64,000 bases of DNA from Candidatus Pacearchaeota archaeon (lineage in GTDB: Archaea > Nanoarchaeota > Nanoarchaeia > Pacearchaeales > GW2011-AR1), in the NCBI GenBank assembly GCA_002686195.1, contig NZAS01000112.1, positions 25,093 to 89,092 on the forward strand. Direction: 5' to 3'. The notes under the pieces are model-generated. The model saw nothing but the letters and a program-made list of their open reading frames with translations, did not search any database and was not told the DNA's origin. Both the position numbers and the translations under genes were made by a program. The first letter of the stretch is position 1; each line of letters opens with the position of its first letter. Below, piece by piece: positions 34,820 to 42,930 of this stretch.

Positions 34820-35446
34820 TTACGATAATATCGCATGTAAATTATTCCAAATTTCTTCTTTAGTTTCTTCTATAGTTCCTGAATTTTCTACATGAGTTAT
34901 CGGAACTGCTGGGTAATCATTTGTATAAAAATCTATAATTTGTGAAATGTTTTTTCTATAAATCTTTAAGCGTTCTAAAATCGAACTTCTATTGTCATCA
35001 ACGCGTTTTATTAAAACATTCCCACAATTACAAATGTTGCTTTTAGAATTACTAGCTTGTTTACATAAATTACATGTTTTTCTATTCAAAAGTCGCTCTA
35101 TGAGTGTGATTTCATCGAGTTCAATTTTAATAATCATAGAAACTCTACAAAATGTTTTAAGATCTTGTGCTTGTTGCAAAGTTCTTGGGTAACCATCAAG
35201 AATGACACCTAAATCGCAATCGTCCCTAGACACTCTATCAGAAATTACTTTAGTTATTAACTTGTCTGGAACTAAATTTCCAATGTCAATAATTGATTTA
35301 ATTTTTCTTCCCAATGCAGTATTTTGTTTTGAATATTCTCGCAATATCTCACCTGCTGAAATATGTGGTATACTATATTTTTTAGCAAGAAGTTTCGCTT
35401 GTGTTCCTTTACCTACACCTGGTGGCCCTAAAAGTATTAGAAACAT
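34820..35446 (-). CDS. adk: Adenylate kinase with zinc-type LID
   Basis: 208 residues. P-loop GPPGVGKGT (7-15), AMP-binding LDGYPRT (about 84-90) and a LID carrying CNLCKQ and CNCG (a four-Cys zinc site as in Gram-positive and some phage kinases), then DDNRSSILERL. Interconverts ATP, AMP and ADP. Overlaps the next gene by 10 bases. Fits the nucleotide and NAD+ theme of the region. Confidence 0.9.
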   Translation of the reverse strand: MFLILLGPPGVGKGTQAKLLAKKYSIPHISAGEILREYSKQNTALGRKIKSIIDIGNLVPDKLITKVISDRVSRDDCDLGVILDGYPRTLQQAQDLKTFCRVSMIIKIELDEITLIERLLNRKTCNLCKQASNSKSNICNCGNVLIKRVDDNRSSILERLKIYRKNISQIIDFYTNDYPAVPITHVENSGTIEETKEEIWNNLHAILS

Positions 35447-35628
35447 TGTAACTTTTTTACACTTTTTAACGGTGTAATCCAGAGTTCGTCAAATTTTTCA
35501 TCCTTACCTGACATTAAAATCCATCCTTCTTCAAAGAGTGATTCACTAAGCAATACTAGTTTGTTAGTGACTACAATGGTATCATGTCCAAATATTTTAC
35601 TTACACTTCCAATATAATATTCAATCAT
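35437..35628 (-). CDS. Hypothetical protein
   Basis: 63 residues from ATG at 35628; a TTG at 35643 could add five. Beta-rich, ends within the adk start. No function assigned. Confidence 0.45.
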   Translation of the reverse strand: MIEYYIGSVSKIFGHDTIVVTNKLVLLSESLFEEGWILMSGKDEKFDELWITPLKSVKKLQCF

Positions 35629-35629
35629 A

Positions 35630-35767
35630 TTAACAATTGACAAGCGTTATTGTTAATAGTATTAGTACACCAGCAATGCATGTAGCATATACTTGATTGT
35701 TAAAAATCGCCCATATTATATCGTCTTTAATATGTTTCATTCGTAGCCAAATCTTTCGTTCATTCAT
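35630..35767 (-). CDS. Small membrane protein (45 aa)
   Basis: ATG at 35767, TAA at 35630. Charged start MNERKIWLRMKHIKDD followed by one hydrophobic helix (about 27-43). Stop overlaps the preceding region of the next gene. Plausible single-pass protein. Confidence 0.5.
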   Translation of the reverse strand: MNERKIWLRMKHIKDDIIWAIFNNQVYATCIAGVLILLTITLVNC

Positions 35768-35789
35768 TTAGTTTGCTCATTTTCTTAGT

Positions 35790-35864
35790 GGGCCGAGTAA
35801 GAATTGAACTTACGACCTCCGGAAATTCACGCCGGCGCTAAACTACCAACTGAGCTATCGACCC
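35790..35864 (-). tRNA. tRNA-Phe (GAA)
   Basis: 75 nt. Acceptor GGGTCGA/TCGGCCC, D-arm GCT...AGC with AGTTGGTA, anticodon stem CCGGC/TCCGG (one mismatch) with loop GTGAATT (anticodon GAA), T-arm GTAAG-TTCAATT-CTTAC. Positions 37-38 are T rather than purine, which is odd. No encoded CCA. Confidence 0.8.
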
Positions 35865-35867
35865 ATA

Positions 35868-35954
35868 ATTGAGAATCAGATTATGCTTATTCTGTGATTA
35901 TCGCTAGTTACGATCACTGCACAGTATACCACTAGGGTTCATCAAATTCTCAAT
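35868..35954 (-). ncRNA. Candidate structured RNA upstream of tRNA-Phe
   Basis: 87 nt closed by a perfect 9-pair stem ATTGAGAAT/ATTCTCAAT. Inside are nested CTGTG/CACAG and GTGA..TCG/CGA..TCAC pairs and a CAGA/TCTG hairpin. The promoter at 35967-35995 would start transcription only about 6 bases before it, and tRNA-Phe begins 4 bases after it. The T-loop signature is missing, so it is not a normal tRNA. Could be a 5' leader structure or a small regulatory RNA. Confidence 0.5.
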
Positions 35955-35966
35955 ATCATTAAATAA

Positions 35967-35995
35967 ATTATATCATTGTTTTATAAAAAGTTTTA
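35967..35995 (-). promoter_or_regulatory. Promoter for structured RNA and tRNA-Phe
   Basis: Minus-strand -35 TAAAAC (35990-35995, one change from the consensus), 17-base spacer, -10 TATAAT (35967-35972), in the context TGATATAAT. Confidence 0.6.
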
Positions 35996-35996
35996 T

Positions 35997-36470
35997 TTAT
36001 TTCTTCAAAACTAATTCATAGTTTTTTGTAACGCCGATAATCATTTTTTTAAAACGCATATTATCAATAGCCCCCTTTAAGTTATTACATTTGGCACATG
36101 TTGGTTGTAAGTTACTAATATCATTCGTTCCTTTATTAGCACGTGCAACTATGTGATCTAATGTAAATTCACGCTCAGTGGAACGTTGAGGTTCGCCATA
36201 TATATTAAAAAAAGCGTGTTTAAAGTTTTGCATCTCAATCGCTTCTTTAATCGAAATATCTTTAGGCAAAAAGACACAAAGTTTGAAAATTGTTGCTCTC
36301 AATTTACAGAATTGACATATTGCGTTTTTTTCTTTAAAAACACAAAGTTTTATTGAATTCATGTATATTCTAAATTTGCCAAAATATACGTGACGTTTTT
36401 CAACAAGATTTAATATTATATCTACAGGAAACTCAGCAAGAATTATTTTCTTATAATTCTTGCTTTTCAT
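35997..36470 (-). CDS. HNH endonuclease
   Basis: 157 residues. CQFCKL (about 54-59) and CAKC near 131 give the zinc pairs; LDHIVARANKGTNDISNLQPTC contains the HNH catalytic core (H near 110, N near 123). Typical of phage free-standing HNH nucleases, which may be homing enzymes. No split target gene is adjacent. Confidence 0.78.
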   Translation of the reverse strand: MKSKNYKKIILAEFPVDIILNLVEKRHVYFGKFRIYMNSIKLCVFKEKNAICQFCKLRATIFKLCVFLPKDISIKEAIEMQNFKHAFFNIYGEPQRSTEREFTLDHIVARANKGTNDISNLQPTCAKCNNLKGAIDNMRFKKMIIGVTKNYELVLKK

Positions 36471-36474
36471 AAAT

Positions 36475-36804
36475 TTATTTTAATTTAGACTCGTCAAATT
36501 CTGCATATACGATTTGAGCACGTTCAAATTGTACTTTACCTACTTTATAATAAGCACACCACATATCTGAATGATCTTCACCTACACCTGAAAGTTTGAA
36601 TAACACATTTGGAAACAATTTCGAAAGCGCATGCATATCATCATCATAAGTGTACCACTTACAATCATCTGTACCATATGCTTTTTCTCTCCAAGCATAA
36701 CATTCCATATTATCTCTATTTGCTTCAAAATAACTTATAACTTCATCACGACTTTTCTTAGTAGGTGCTTCAAAGTCAAGTGAAAATTGTGTATAATATC
36801 CCAT
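36475..36804 (-). CDS. Hypothetical protein
   Basis: 109 residues: starts MGYYTQFSLDFEA and contains YTYDDDMHALSKLFP and SGVGEDHSDMWCAYYK, a pattern found in many phage and bacterial proteins of unknown role. Starts right after the stop of the interrupted upstream gene. Confidence 0.5.
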   Translation of the reverse strand: MGYYTQFSLDFEAPTKKSRDEVISYFEANRDNMECYAWREKAYGTDDCKWYTYDDDMHALSKLFPNVLFKLSGVGEDHSDMWCAYYKVGKVQFERAQIVYAEFDESKLK

Positions 36805-37116
36805 TTATTTATTGCTCCACGTTTTTTTTCTTGTTAAAATATTGTTTAGTTCTACAAAAATGTTATGATAACTATGTGTATCTTTAATCAACGTATAATT
36901 CTTAAACCAAAAATCACTATCTTCTTCAAGAAAGATATGTACATGCTTCGGCCCTGCCTTAGTGGTACATGTACAGTTAATAGCATTGATACATATTGTT
37001 ATGATTGTTGTTGTGGTTTTACCTGTGATTATTTCAACAATTTTTTGATCATTTATTAAATATGATTTTACATCACCAGCTATATTACGCTAGATTTGAC
37101 CAATTTTAATATTCAT
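36805..37116 (-). pseudogene. Small gene interrupted by in-frame TAG at codon 9
   Basis: From ATG at 37116 the frame reads eight codons, then TAG (37090-37092), then continues open for 94 codons to TAA at 36805. The continuation is protein-like and ends with NIFVELNNILTRKK, the tail shared by many small proteins here. There is no other ATG. Either a nonsense mutation has silenced it or the amber codon is suppressed. Other genes in the window end in TAG, so wholesale recoding is unlikely. Confidence 0.5.
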
Positions 37117-37127
37117 TTATTGTTATT

Positions 37128-37709
37128 TTAATACCAACTTTCTTTGTCAAAGAAAAAATTATGCAAATTTCTAATTATAGTTGGATCACTTATTGCTGGA
37201 TCTTGTGCACTTCCAACTATTGTATCGGTACCACAATATGGACACAGTGGTGTGTCATTATTTATATCAACCCAACAAGATATTTCTCTAGGAGAAAAAT
37301 ATTTTTCACAATAATAACAAGCACAAAATTCACTATCTTGAATTGCACTTTTATTATGTAAAGAGAATTCACTATTTTCAACAATAAATCCTCCGAATAA
37401 CTTTCTAAATTCTATTTCTCTATTTACAAGTGTAGCTTTGTCTATTCCATACTGCATACCACGTGAGATACCAAAGTCTGTATATGCAACAGTTAATTCT
37501 GCTTTCTCACCCCATAATAATCCAGCGTTAATTCCCAAATCACGCTCAATTAGTATATTATCATCAAGAATGTTTGGTTGTGTATATAACAAATGTGATG
37601 CAATAGGTGCTTCATTACGCATAAGTGAGTCATGCATACATAAGCGTGCATAATGCACATTTCGCCTTATATCACCTGCATATGGTGATTCAAGTATTAC
37701 TTTTTTCAT
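37128..37709 (-). CDS. DUF7768-like protein with C-terminal zinc ribbon
   Basis: 193 residues. ILESPYAGD at the start, YARLCMHDSL and the YTDFGISRGM segment match a widespread phage family related to nucleoside deoxyribosyltransferase/SLOG folds (assignment from memory, moderate). CYYC...CPYC near 132-160 adds a zinc ribbon not usual for that family. Substrate unknown. Confidence 0.55.
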   Translation of the reverse strand: MKKVILESPYAGDIRRNVHYARLCMHDSLMRNEAPIASHLLYTQPNILDDNILIERDLGINAGLLWGEKAELTVAYTDFGISRGMQYGIDKATLVNREIEFRKLFGGFIVENSEFSLHNKSAIQDSEFCACYYCEKYFSPREISCWVDINNDTPLCPYCGTDTIVGSAQDPAISDPTIIRNLHNFFFDKESWY

Positions 37710-37710
37710 T

Positions 37711-37875
37711 TTACTTAAGGTCGTCTTTATATTCTTTTTCTTTTAAACGTGATAATTTTTCTTGGCGCTTAACATCACTATATTTATTTGCTTGATGTTT
37801 GTGTGGTTTACACAATAAACAACCTGCTCTAGTTGATTTCGGTCCCTTTCTTTTGTGTTTTTTCGGTTTTCCCAT
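37711..37875 (-). CDS. Small basic zinc-knuckle protein (54 aa)
   Basis: ATG at 37875, TAA at 37711. MGKPKKHKRKGPK start, CLLCKPHKH in the middle, Lys-rich end. The first 47 bases overlap the upstream gene in another frame. Likely nucleic-acid binding. Confidence 0.5.
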   Translation of the reverse strand: MGKPKKHKRKGPKSTRAGCLLCKPHKHQANKYSDVKRQEKLSRLKEKEYKDDLK

Positions 37876-38233
37876 GCGTTTTCTTTTTCCAAGGCGCGTT
37901 TTTTACAAACGCTTGATACTCATCAAGATAAATATCAGATAATTTTCTTTTACCGACTATATGTTTAGTGCATGTATCTTTATTATCGGCGTCGATAACA
38001 ACAGCACGTTTTATTTTGAAACGCTTGAAACGTCCATTAACTTCTTGTGTGCAATAATAACAATCAAACTTACGTGATTTATAAAAAACACTTTGTAGAA
38101 TACTTACGTAAGTTTTCCACATAATTAATGTTTGTTGATAATAATCATAACATATAGCACACCAAGATATGTTATTAACAATAAATACATTTGTATTAGG
38201 ATCACAACATTTAATACAGACAATATTATTCAT
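37829..38233 (-). CDS. Cysteine-rich hypothetical protein
   Basis: 134 residues from ATG at 38233 (an upstream start at 38248 would overlap more). Four Cys pairs: CIKCC, CAIC, CYYC and a late C. Basic C-terminus. Probably zinc-binding; overlaps neighbours at both ends. Confidence 0.5.
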   Translation of the reverse strand: MNNIVCIKCCDPNTNVFIVNNISWCAICYDYYQQTLIMWKTYVSILQSVFYKSRKFDCYYCTQEVNGRFKRFKIKRAVVIDADNKDTCTKHIVGKRKLSDIYLDEYQAFVKNAPWKKKTHGKTEKTQKKGTEIN

Positions 38234-38435
38234 TAGATATATTACCAACTAGTTTATAGTCTTTACTTTCATTATCAAGTTTGTAACAGTTATTATTTTT
38301 AATCATTATTTCTACTTGTGAATTATGTACTAATCCTCTACAATAAGAAGTATCAATGCGCAACTTTACATTAAGTGCAATTAAGAATATAAAAACAACT
38401 ATCAAACCTACAGCAATTATTTCTTTAACAATCAT
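38226..38435 (-). CDS. Small membrane protein
   Basis: 69 residues. N-terminal transmembrane helix (about 6-24) then a short soluble tail with two Cys. Its start overlaps the stop of the next upstream small gene (ATGA). Confidence 0.5.
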   Translation of the reverse strand: MIVKEIIAVGLIVVFIFLIALNVKLRIDTSYCRGLVHNSQVEIMIKNNNCYKLDNESKDYKLVGNISNE

Positions 38436-38524
38436 TTATTATCAATCCATAAATCGATTACTGACCAAAGTGCTATTGCACCAACAACAATTGCTGCAAC
38501 AAAAATTAACAATTCCCATTCCAT
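38432..38524 (-). CDS. Very small membrane protein (30 aa)
   Basis: ATG at 38524 with a GAGG ribosome site about 9 bases upstream, TGA at 38432 overlapping the next start. Product MEWELLIFVAAIVVGAIALW... is a single helix. Coupling supports it. Confidence 0.5.
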   Translation of the reverse strand: MEWELLIFVAAIVVGAIALWSVIDLWIDNK

Positions 38525-38540
38525 TTTATTACCTCATTTA

Positions 38541-39152
38541 TTATTTAAGTTCATCATAATTATCTGGATGTTTTTCTTTTAAACGTGTTAACCACACTTT
38601 TGTCTTTATTTTACGCATCCATAAATCATGTTTTGTTCCACTCTTACATACAACTCCTTCAAATGTAACAGGGTATCTTCCTTCAAGAATATCGTTAATG
38701 AACTGTTTATTTAAATTTCCAGTGTAAATAATTTCCGGAATGTCTAAATTGCCAAAAAGATCTATAAATTCTTTTGGTCCAAGTATTCCATGCTTATGAA
38801 CGGCCACATCAAATAATATTAAATCTTTTTCATCATCGACATAATGATTACCTGCAAACGAATTTTCTCCAAAAAATTCACAGAATGCAGTGATTGTTTG
38901 TGCATCACGATATTTTTTGTGTCGCTTAATTATCTTTACAATGCTTTCTGCAAATTTATATTGAAATATTTTAATAGCACATCCAAAATCTTTGTCAACC
39001 TTATCAAATAAGCGTTTTCGTGTTCCAAACTTGTACCACTCACGTTTACGAGACCATACTGCACGAATTTGTGAACCATCAATTTTATCAAAAGCGATAC
39101 ACGGTAAGTTAGGAGCTTTTTGTGGGCCTAATATAGATGGGTAAGATTTCAT
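38541..39152 (-). CDS. RNA ligase (Rnl2-like)
   Basis: 203 residues. Motif I FDKIDGSQIR (Lys near 23), motif III-like FCEFFGE, motif IV FEGVVCK and motif V KIKTKVW. Compact size fits a catalytic core of the Rnl2 group without a long C-terminal domain. Second free-standing RNA ligase in the window; likely seals nicked or broken RNA, possibly tRNA. Confidence 0.78.
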   Translation of the reverse strand: MKSYPSILGPQKAPNLPCIAFDKIDGSQIRAVWSRKREWYKFGTRKRLFDKVDKDFGCAIKIFQYKFAESIVKIIKRHKKYRDAQTITAFCEFFGENSFAGNHYVDDEKDLILFDVAVHKHGILGPKEFIDLFGNLDIPEIIYTGNLNKQFINDILEGRYPVTFEGVVCKSGTKHDLWMRKIKTKVWLTRLKEKHPDNYDELK

Positions 39153-39153
39153 T

Positions 39154-39375
39154 CTAATTTTGCTCTATATTTGAAACCATAAATGCGTAATCTGTAATAT
39201 ATTCATATATAAATGATATCACTTCTTCACGTTTCATTGAAGAACCTTCATGTTTATTTAAACAATCAAGAACATGTTTTAGTAATCCCATACTACACGC
39301 TATATCAACGTGTGGTGAACCGTCTTCGTTTGTTAACAGCTTAACATCAAATAATAATGTCGGATTATACTTCAT
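39154..39375 (-). CDS. Hypothetical protein
   Basis: 73 residues, no motif. Shares a base with the start of its neighbour and lies 1 base from the RNA ligase gene. Confidence 0.45.
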   Translation of the reverse strand: MKYNPTLLFDVKLLTNEDGSPHVDIACSMGLLKHVLDCLNKHEGSSMKREEVISFIYEYITDYAFMVSNIEQN

Positions 39376-39935
39376 TATTTTATTTTTGCATATTGTTGTA
39401 ATTTGTATGTATCACTGTTAGCACATGCATCACATAATGTTTTGTACCAATTACCAATACCATTATTGGTAGCCATTAACATACCAATTTCACCACATAC
39501 CTCACAAGTAACCGCAGATTTAGTTTCATATTCATAAATAAGATCAAATATTTCATCTGTTCCAGATGTCATATAAAACGATAGATCTCCTAATTTCTCT
39601 TTTACTTGACTTGCTTTGGGATGAAAAATATTAAATTTGTTACACTCACACTTAAATACATCTATGTTAGGTGCAGATTCTTTATAAATGTATTGGCATC
39701 GATCACCATCGTCGTGTGTGTCACGATCATGATAGCACGAACACATATCAGGATTTTCTTCAATGTACTTTATGATTAGAACTTCAAGTTTTGCTGATAA
39801 TTCAGCGATGAGATCAAACCATCCGGAGTCACAATCAAAACCCCAGCACATACATGTGCTTTGCATTGAAGCATAGCGATCACTATAAAGTAATGGAAAC
39901 ACTTTTACAAGTTTCTTATCTAATTCTTCTTTCAT
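39375..39935 (-). CDS. Cys/His-rich hypothetical protein
   Basis: 186 residues. Several metal-binding-like clusters: CMCWGFDC, CSCYHDRDTHDDGDRC, CECNKF and CEVCGE...CDAC. The N-terminal WFDLIAELSAKLE pattern appears in other phage proteins of unknown role. Probably zinc-dependent structure. Promoter upstream at 39947-39975. Confidence 0.5.
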   Translation of the reverse strand: MKEELDKKLVKVFPLLYSDRYASMQSTCMCWGFDCDSGWFDLIAELSAKLEVLIIKYIEENPDMCSCYHDRDTHDDGDRCQYIYKESAPNIDVFKCECNKFNIFHPKASQVKEKLGDLSFYMTSGTDEIFDLIYEYETKSAVTCEVCGEIGMLMATNNGIGNWYKTLCDACANSDTYKLQQYAKIK

Positions 39936-39946
39936 CTTTTAATATT

Positions 39947-39975
39947 ATTTTATTATATCATTGATAAATGTTTCA
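39947..39975 (-). promoter_or_regulatory. Promoter before 39935
   Basis: Minus-strand -35 TGAAAC (39970-39975). With the standard 17-base spacer the -10 is TAAAAT (39947-39952); a TATAAT lies closer, at 12 bases. Confidence 0.5.
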
Positions 39976-40006
39976 TTAATTTTGCTATATTATTACATAA
40001 TTTTTA

Positions 40007-40330
40007 TTATTCACATGTGAAGCAACGTACAAGTTTATTATTATCTTGACAGTATAGATTATTAGTTGTTTTTTCTCTTAAAATATGTTCACATGTAATG
40101 TCCCAAATGACGGTTTTTATATCACAAATCTTTTTTGTTTCGCTTTTTGCTTTTACATTGTTAACTACATCAAAAATACGACATATTCCATAAGTTCTCA
40201 TCGTACAACAATCTTTATTTGTTATTTCTTGTGTTGTCTTACTATCAGTTACTGCTTGTGAAGTAGTAGGCACAGTTTTTGTGCATGACAATATTGCTAA
40301 TATTGCTACAACTGAAAATAATTTATGCAT
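40007..40330 (-). CDS. Predicted lipoprotein
   Basis: 107 residues. Signal segment then ILSC lipobox (Cys about 16), Thr/Ser-rich spacer and a Cys-rich body (CC, C, C, C, CFTC) that may form disulfides in the periplasm. Unknown role. Confidence 0.6.
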   Translation of the reverse strand: MHKLFSVVAILAILSCTKTVPTTSQAVTDSKTTQEITNKDCCTMRTYGICRIFDVVNNVKAKSETKKICDIKTVIWDITCEHILREKTTNNLYCQDNNKLVRCFTCE

Positions 40331-40604
40331 TATTTCTCCTTCTTGTTAAGTGATATCCATTACAAATATCACATTGATAATAACCTATATTTGATTTACC
40401 ATTTGTGTGCATCCACCACTGTACGTCCCAAATGTTTTCGAAAAAGGCTTTTTCATCACATATTTCTTTTTTTAATTCATAAAGTATGTGTTCTGATTGT
40501 GTTTTGAATCTAGTTTGTGTTCTCGGTTCACCACATTCTAAACACCATTCAAGATGATCATCGATTTCAAATTCTTCTGAATTACAGTATGTACAGTGTT
40601 TCAT
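40323..40604 (-). CDS. Zinc-finger hypothetical protein
   Basis: 93 residues from ATG at 40604; longer starts would run into tRNA-Ala. CTYC...CLECGE and a late CDIC-x-GYH give likely zinc sites. Overlaps the lipoprotein gene by 8 bases. Confidence 0.5.
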   Translation of the reverse strand: MKHCTYCNSEEFEIDDHLEWCLECGEPRTQTRFKTQSEHILYELKKEICDEKAFFENIWDVQWWMHTNGKSNIGYYQCDICNGYHLTRRRNNA

Positions 40605-40642
40605 AGTTGTAACGCTCATAAGCGTATGAATACTAATAGGTT

Positions 40643-40717
40643 GGAACAGGTGGGGCACGATCCCACAACAGGCCCGGCTTGCAAAGCCAGCGCTCTCCCA
40701 AATTGAGCTACTGTCCC
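40643..40717 (-). tRNA. tRNA-Ala (TGC)
   Basis: 75 nt. Acceptor GGGACAG/CTGTTCC, D-arm GCTC/GAGC, anticodon stem CTGGC/GCCGG with loop TTTGCAA (anticodon UGC), T-stem GTGGG/CCCAC. The T-loop ATCGTGC is non-canonical. The acceptor lacks the host-typical G3-U70 at its usual place as GGG/TCC gives G3-T70, which does supply the Ala identity pair. No encoded CCA. Confidence 0.82.
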
Positions 40718-40819
40718 ATAATTATTTCGCTAATTAACAATTCGTTTTAATACGCTTTTATATGATATCATCATATCTTTTAATCTATATAAAACATAAG
40801 TATATTCACTCAACTTTTG

Positions 40820-41134
40820 CTACCACGCTACTAAAAAGTGTAACGCATCATTTTGTTCAAAAGTAAACTCACCAAATTCAGCAAAAAAGATATCAATAAT
40901 TTCTGCTTCCCATGGTTTACAAGTTTCTTTCCAATCTCTATACATCCAAATGAATGCTCCATTATAGACATCACACATTTTTAGAATAAACTGCCAAAAG
41001 TCTTGGTAGTCATTTTCAATAATTTTATGACTAGTAAAGTTTCTTAAATCACATTTGTACTTCTCTTCTATCCATTGAACACAATCGAAATAATTAAGAT
41101 ATTCTGGGTGTCGTTGTAATTTAGGTTTGATCAT
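40820..41134 (-). CDS. Hypothetical protein
   Basis: 104 residues, Trp- and Asp/Glu-rich (MYRDWKETCKPWEAEIID). Overlaps the NADAR gene by 4 bases. Unknown. Confidence 0.5.
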   Translation of the reverse strand: MIKPKLQRHPEYLNYFDCVQWIEEKYKCDLRNFTSHKIIENDYQDFWQFILKMCDVYNGAFIWMYRDWKETCKPWEAEIIDIFFAEFGEFTFEQNDALHFLVAW

Positions 41135-41601
41135 TTTTCTTTTAACGAATTAACTGTTTTTATTAATGTACGAACCTCTATTAGTGCTTTTCCTAATAAA
41201 TCTCTTCCACCAGGAAAATTCGGACCACCACCCCACCATGGATCTTTACAATTTTCATGAATACTTCTGTCACCTGTACTTAAAAGTATTTCACAAATAT
41301 GCTCATTTTGAGTAAACTTTGCGTGAAGTGCCTTGACCATAATATTATATTTAATGTTATCCCAATTAGGGCGAAGTTCAACTATTCTTCCTAAACGCCT
41401 TGCTTCTCTAGGGCCGTCTGCCCTTCGTATCTTCTCAACTTTCTCCGGATTTAGTGTCTTCTGCGCCATAAAATAGTGTTCGGTTGTTGGCCATAATTTC
41501 TCATCAAGTGTAAACGATGCTGGATAAAAATTAGAAAAACATCCGTATTTTTGTCCCGATTTGAACCCGTAAAATAAAACTGGTTTTTCTTTATCACTCA
41601 T
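41131..41601 (-). CDS. NADAR (YbiA-like) protein
   Basis: 156 residues. CFSNFYPASF, WPTTEHYFMAQK, DPWWGGGPNFPGG and NLLGKAL-like ends define the NADAR/YbiA family (NAD- and ADP-ribose-associated). Members cleave N-glycosidic bonds of ribose-linked compounds, and some reverse guanine ADP-ribosylation of DNA made by DarT-type toxins. In this genome, beside a full NAD+ salvage route, an anti-ADP-ribosylation role is attractive but inferred. Overlaps the DNA ligase gene by 8 bases. Confidence 0.85.
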   Translation of the reverse strand: MSDKEKPVLFYGFKSGQKYGCFSNFYPASFTLDEKLWPTTEHYFMAQKTLNPEKVEKIRRADGPREARRLGRIVELRPNWDNIKYNIMVKALHAKFTQNEHICEILLSTGDRSIHENCKDPWWGGGPNFPGGRDLLGKALIEVRTLIKTVNSLKEK

Positions 41602-42700
41602 TATTTTCCCTTATTCCTTTTCCGACTGGGAATCTTGGGATATTGTCTTCACTTTTTTCAAAAAATTTAACAACTAATTGTTTTCCAATATAGTTCTGCA
41701 AATTTTGCCAATATTCCGCACGTACTTCTCTTGTACCCATTGGACGTACATTAAATTCCAATCTTTCTGGTGTTACGCATGTAAATACAACTGTTCCCGC
41801 ATCATCGCCAACTGCTTCTTTGCCACCAACAATTATATACTCTTCATCGGTAAATTGCTTTAATTTTAATAAATCTGAAGAACGTCCATCATATTTATAA
41901 GCACCCTCAAGGTTTCTAATAATAAGCCCCTCATACCCTTGTTTCAGATATCGCTTTTCATATTTGCAAATATCTTCCCACGATTCTGCTATAGCATGAT
42001 TTACCGTTCGAACCCTTTTTGTTTGTTTCGTGAGTTCTAATACTAGCGCTCTAGTTCTCCATGGTTTATCACAAGGTATGTCATAAATCCAACATTGAAG
42101 ATCTGCTGAACGTTTATATTCGTCTGTTTCTTCATCACGACGCTTCTTATACGTTCGTGTAATCTGTTGAAAATTCCACTCTGGATGAAACAGTTCACCA
42201 TCAACAACTTGATTTTCACTTAGCACATTTAAAAGATCTTCACAAAGCTCTTTGAGAATATTTGTATCGAAAAGCTTTCCTGCTCTAGACCAAAGAGTAA
42301 TCTTTCCATTCTTTTTTCTTGCTAAGCAACGAACACCATCTAATTTTGGTTGAACCATGCACGGGTACACAATTTTATGTTGTTGTTTCAACGCATTCTT
42401 TGCAAGCATCGGTTTAAAGAGTTCAACTTCATTCTTCTCTTTAATCAAATCTGGTGACTTAACATATCCTTTTTCGGTTTGTCTTGTCCACTTTGATGTC
42501 GCTTGCCGAATAGCCTGCTCTTCCGGGGATGTTTCATTTACTTTGCCAATATTCTTTCCTCTAATTTCTTTAGGAGCAGGACATTGCAAAGTGCCATCAA
42601 TATACCCATGTTCTGTACAGAGTAAATTTCCTTCTGTCCAGATACGCCATTGTTTGATTTTACCAGTGCTAGCTTTCGCATATAATGTTGGATATTTCAT
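41594..42700 (-). CDS. ATP-dependent DNA ligase
   Basis: 368 residues. N-terminal 60 residues have a WGR-like look (YAKASTGKIKQWRIW). Adenylated Lys in QPKLDGVR (about 117), then VDGELFH (motif III), YEGLIIRN (motif IV), LLKLKQF (motif V) and a C-terminal OB-fold. Resembles T7/phage ligases that seal nicks in DNA. Strong call. Confidence 0.9.
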   Translation of the reverse strand: MKYPTLYAKASTGKIKQWRIWTEGNLLCTEHGYIDGTLQCPAPKEIRGKNIGKVNETSPEEQAIRQATSKWTRQTEKGYVKSPDLIKEKNEVELFKPMLAKNALKQQHKIVYPCMVQPKLDGVRCLARKKNGKITLWSRAGKLFDTNILKELCEDLLNVLSENQVVDGELFHPEWNFQQITRTYKKRRDEETDEYKRSADLQCWIYDIPCDKPWRTRALVLELTKQTKRVRTVNHAIAESWEDICKYEKRYLKQGYEGLIIRNLEGAYKYDGRSSDLLKLKQFTDEEYIIVGGKEAVGDDAGTVVFTCVTPERLEFNVRPMGTREVRAEYWQNLQNYIGKQLVVKFFEKSEDNIPRFPVGKGIRENNE

Positions 42701-42703
42701 TTT

Positions 42704-42895
42704 CTAGTTCTCAATTATATTAGCATGTATATTAGTAATATACCAATTATCTATTCCTTCAACCGTCCAATGACGAGGTATTTCTCGTATGTTATTACAC
42801 ATATCACTTGATAAGTCAGTCAAATTTTCAGTTAACCAACTATCATCATGTTCAAATTCAAATTCGATTTCAACTTTTATTTTTGTATTTTTCAT
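42704..42895 (-). CDS. Small acidic hypothetical protein
   Basis: 63 residues: a beta strand KIKVEIEFEFEHDDSW then a mixed segment. Begins right after the promoter at 42902-42930. Confidence 0.45.
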   Translation of the reverse strand: MKNTKIKVEIEFEFEHDDSWLTENLTDLSSDMCNNIREIPRHWTVEGIDNWYITNIHANIIEN

Positions 42896-42901
42896 ATTTC
42901 A

Positions 42902-42930
42902 ATTATATCATTCTTTCAAAAAATGTTTCA
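42902..42930 (-). promoter_or_regulatory. Consensus promoter before DNA ligase-NADAR unit
   Basis: Minus-strand -35 TGAAAC (42925-42930), 17-base spacer, -10 TATAAT (42902-42907), in the context TGATATAAT. It would drive 42895 through the DNA ligase and NADAR genes. Confidence 0.7.

Noticed and set aside
36865..37059. Plus-strand Cys-rich gene
   Set aside because: The opposite strand holds the amber-interrupted frame with the shared tail, which is a better explanation.
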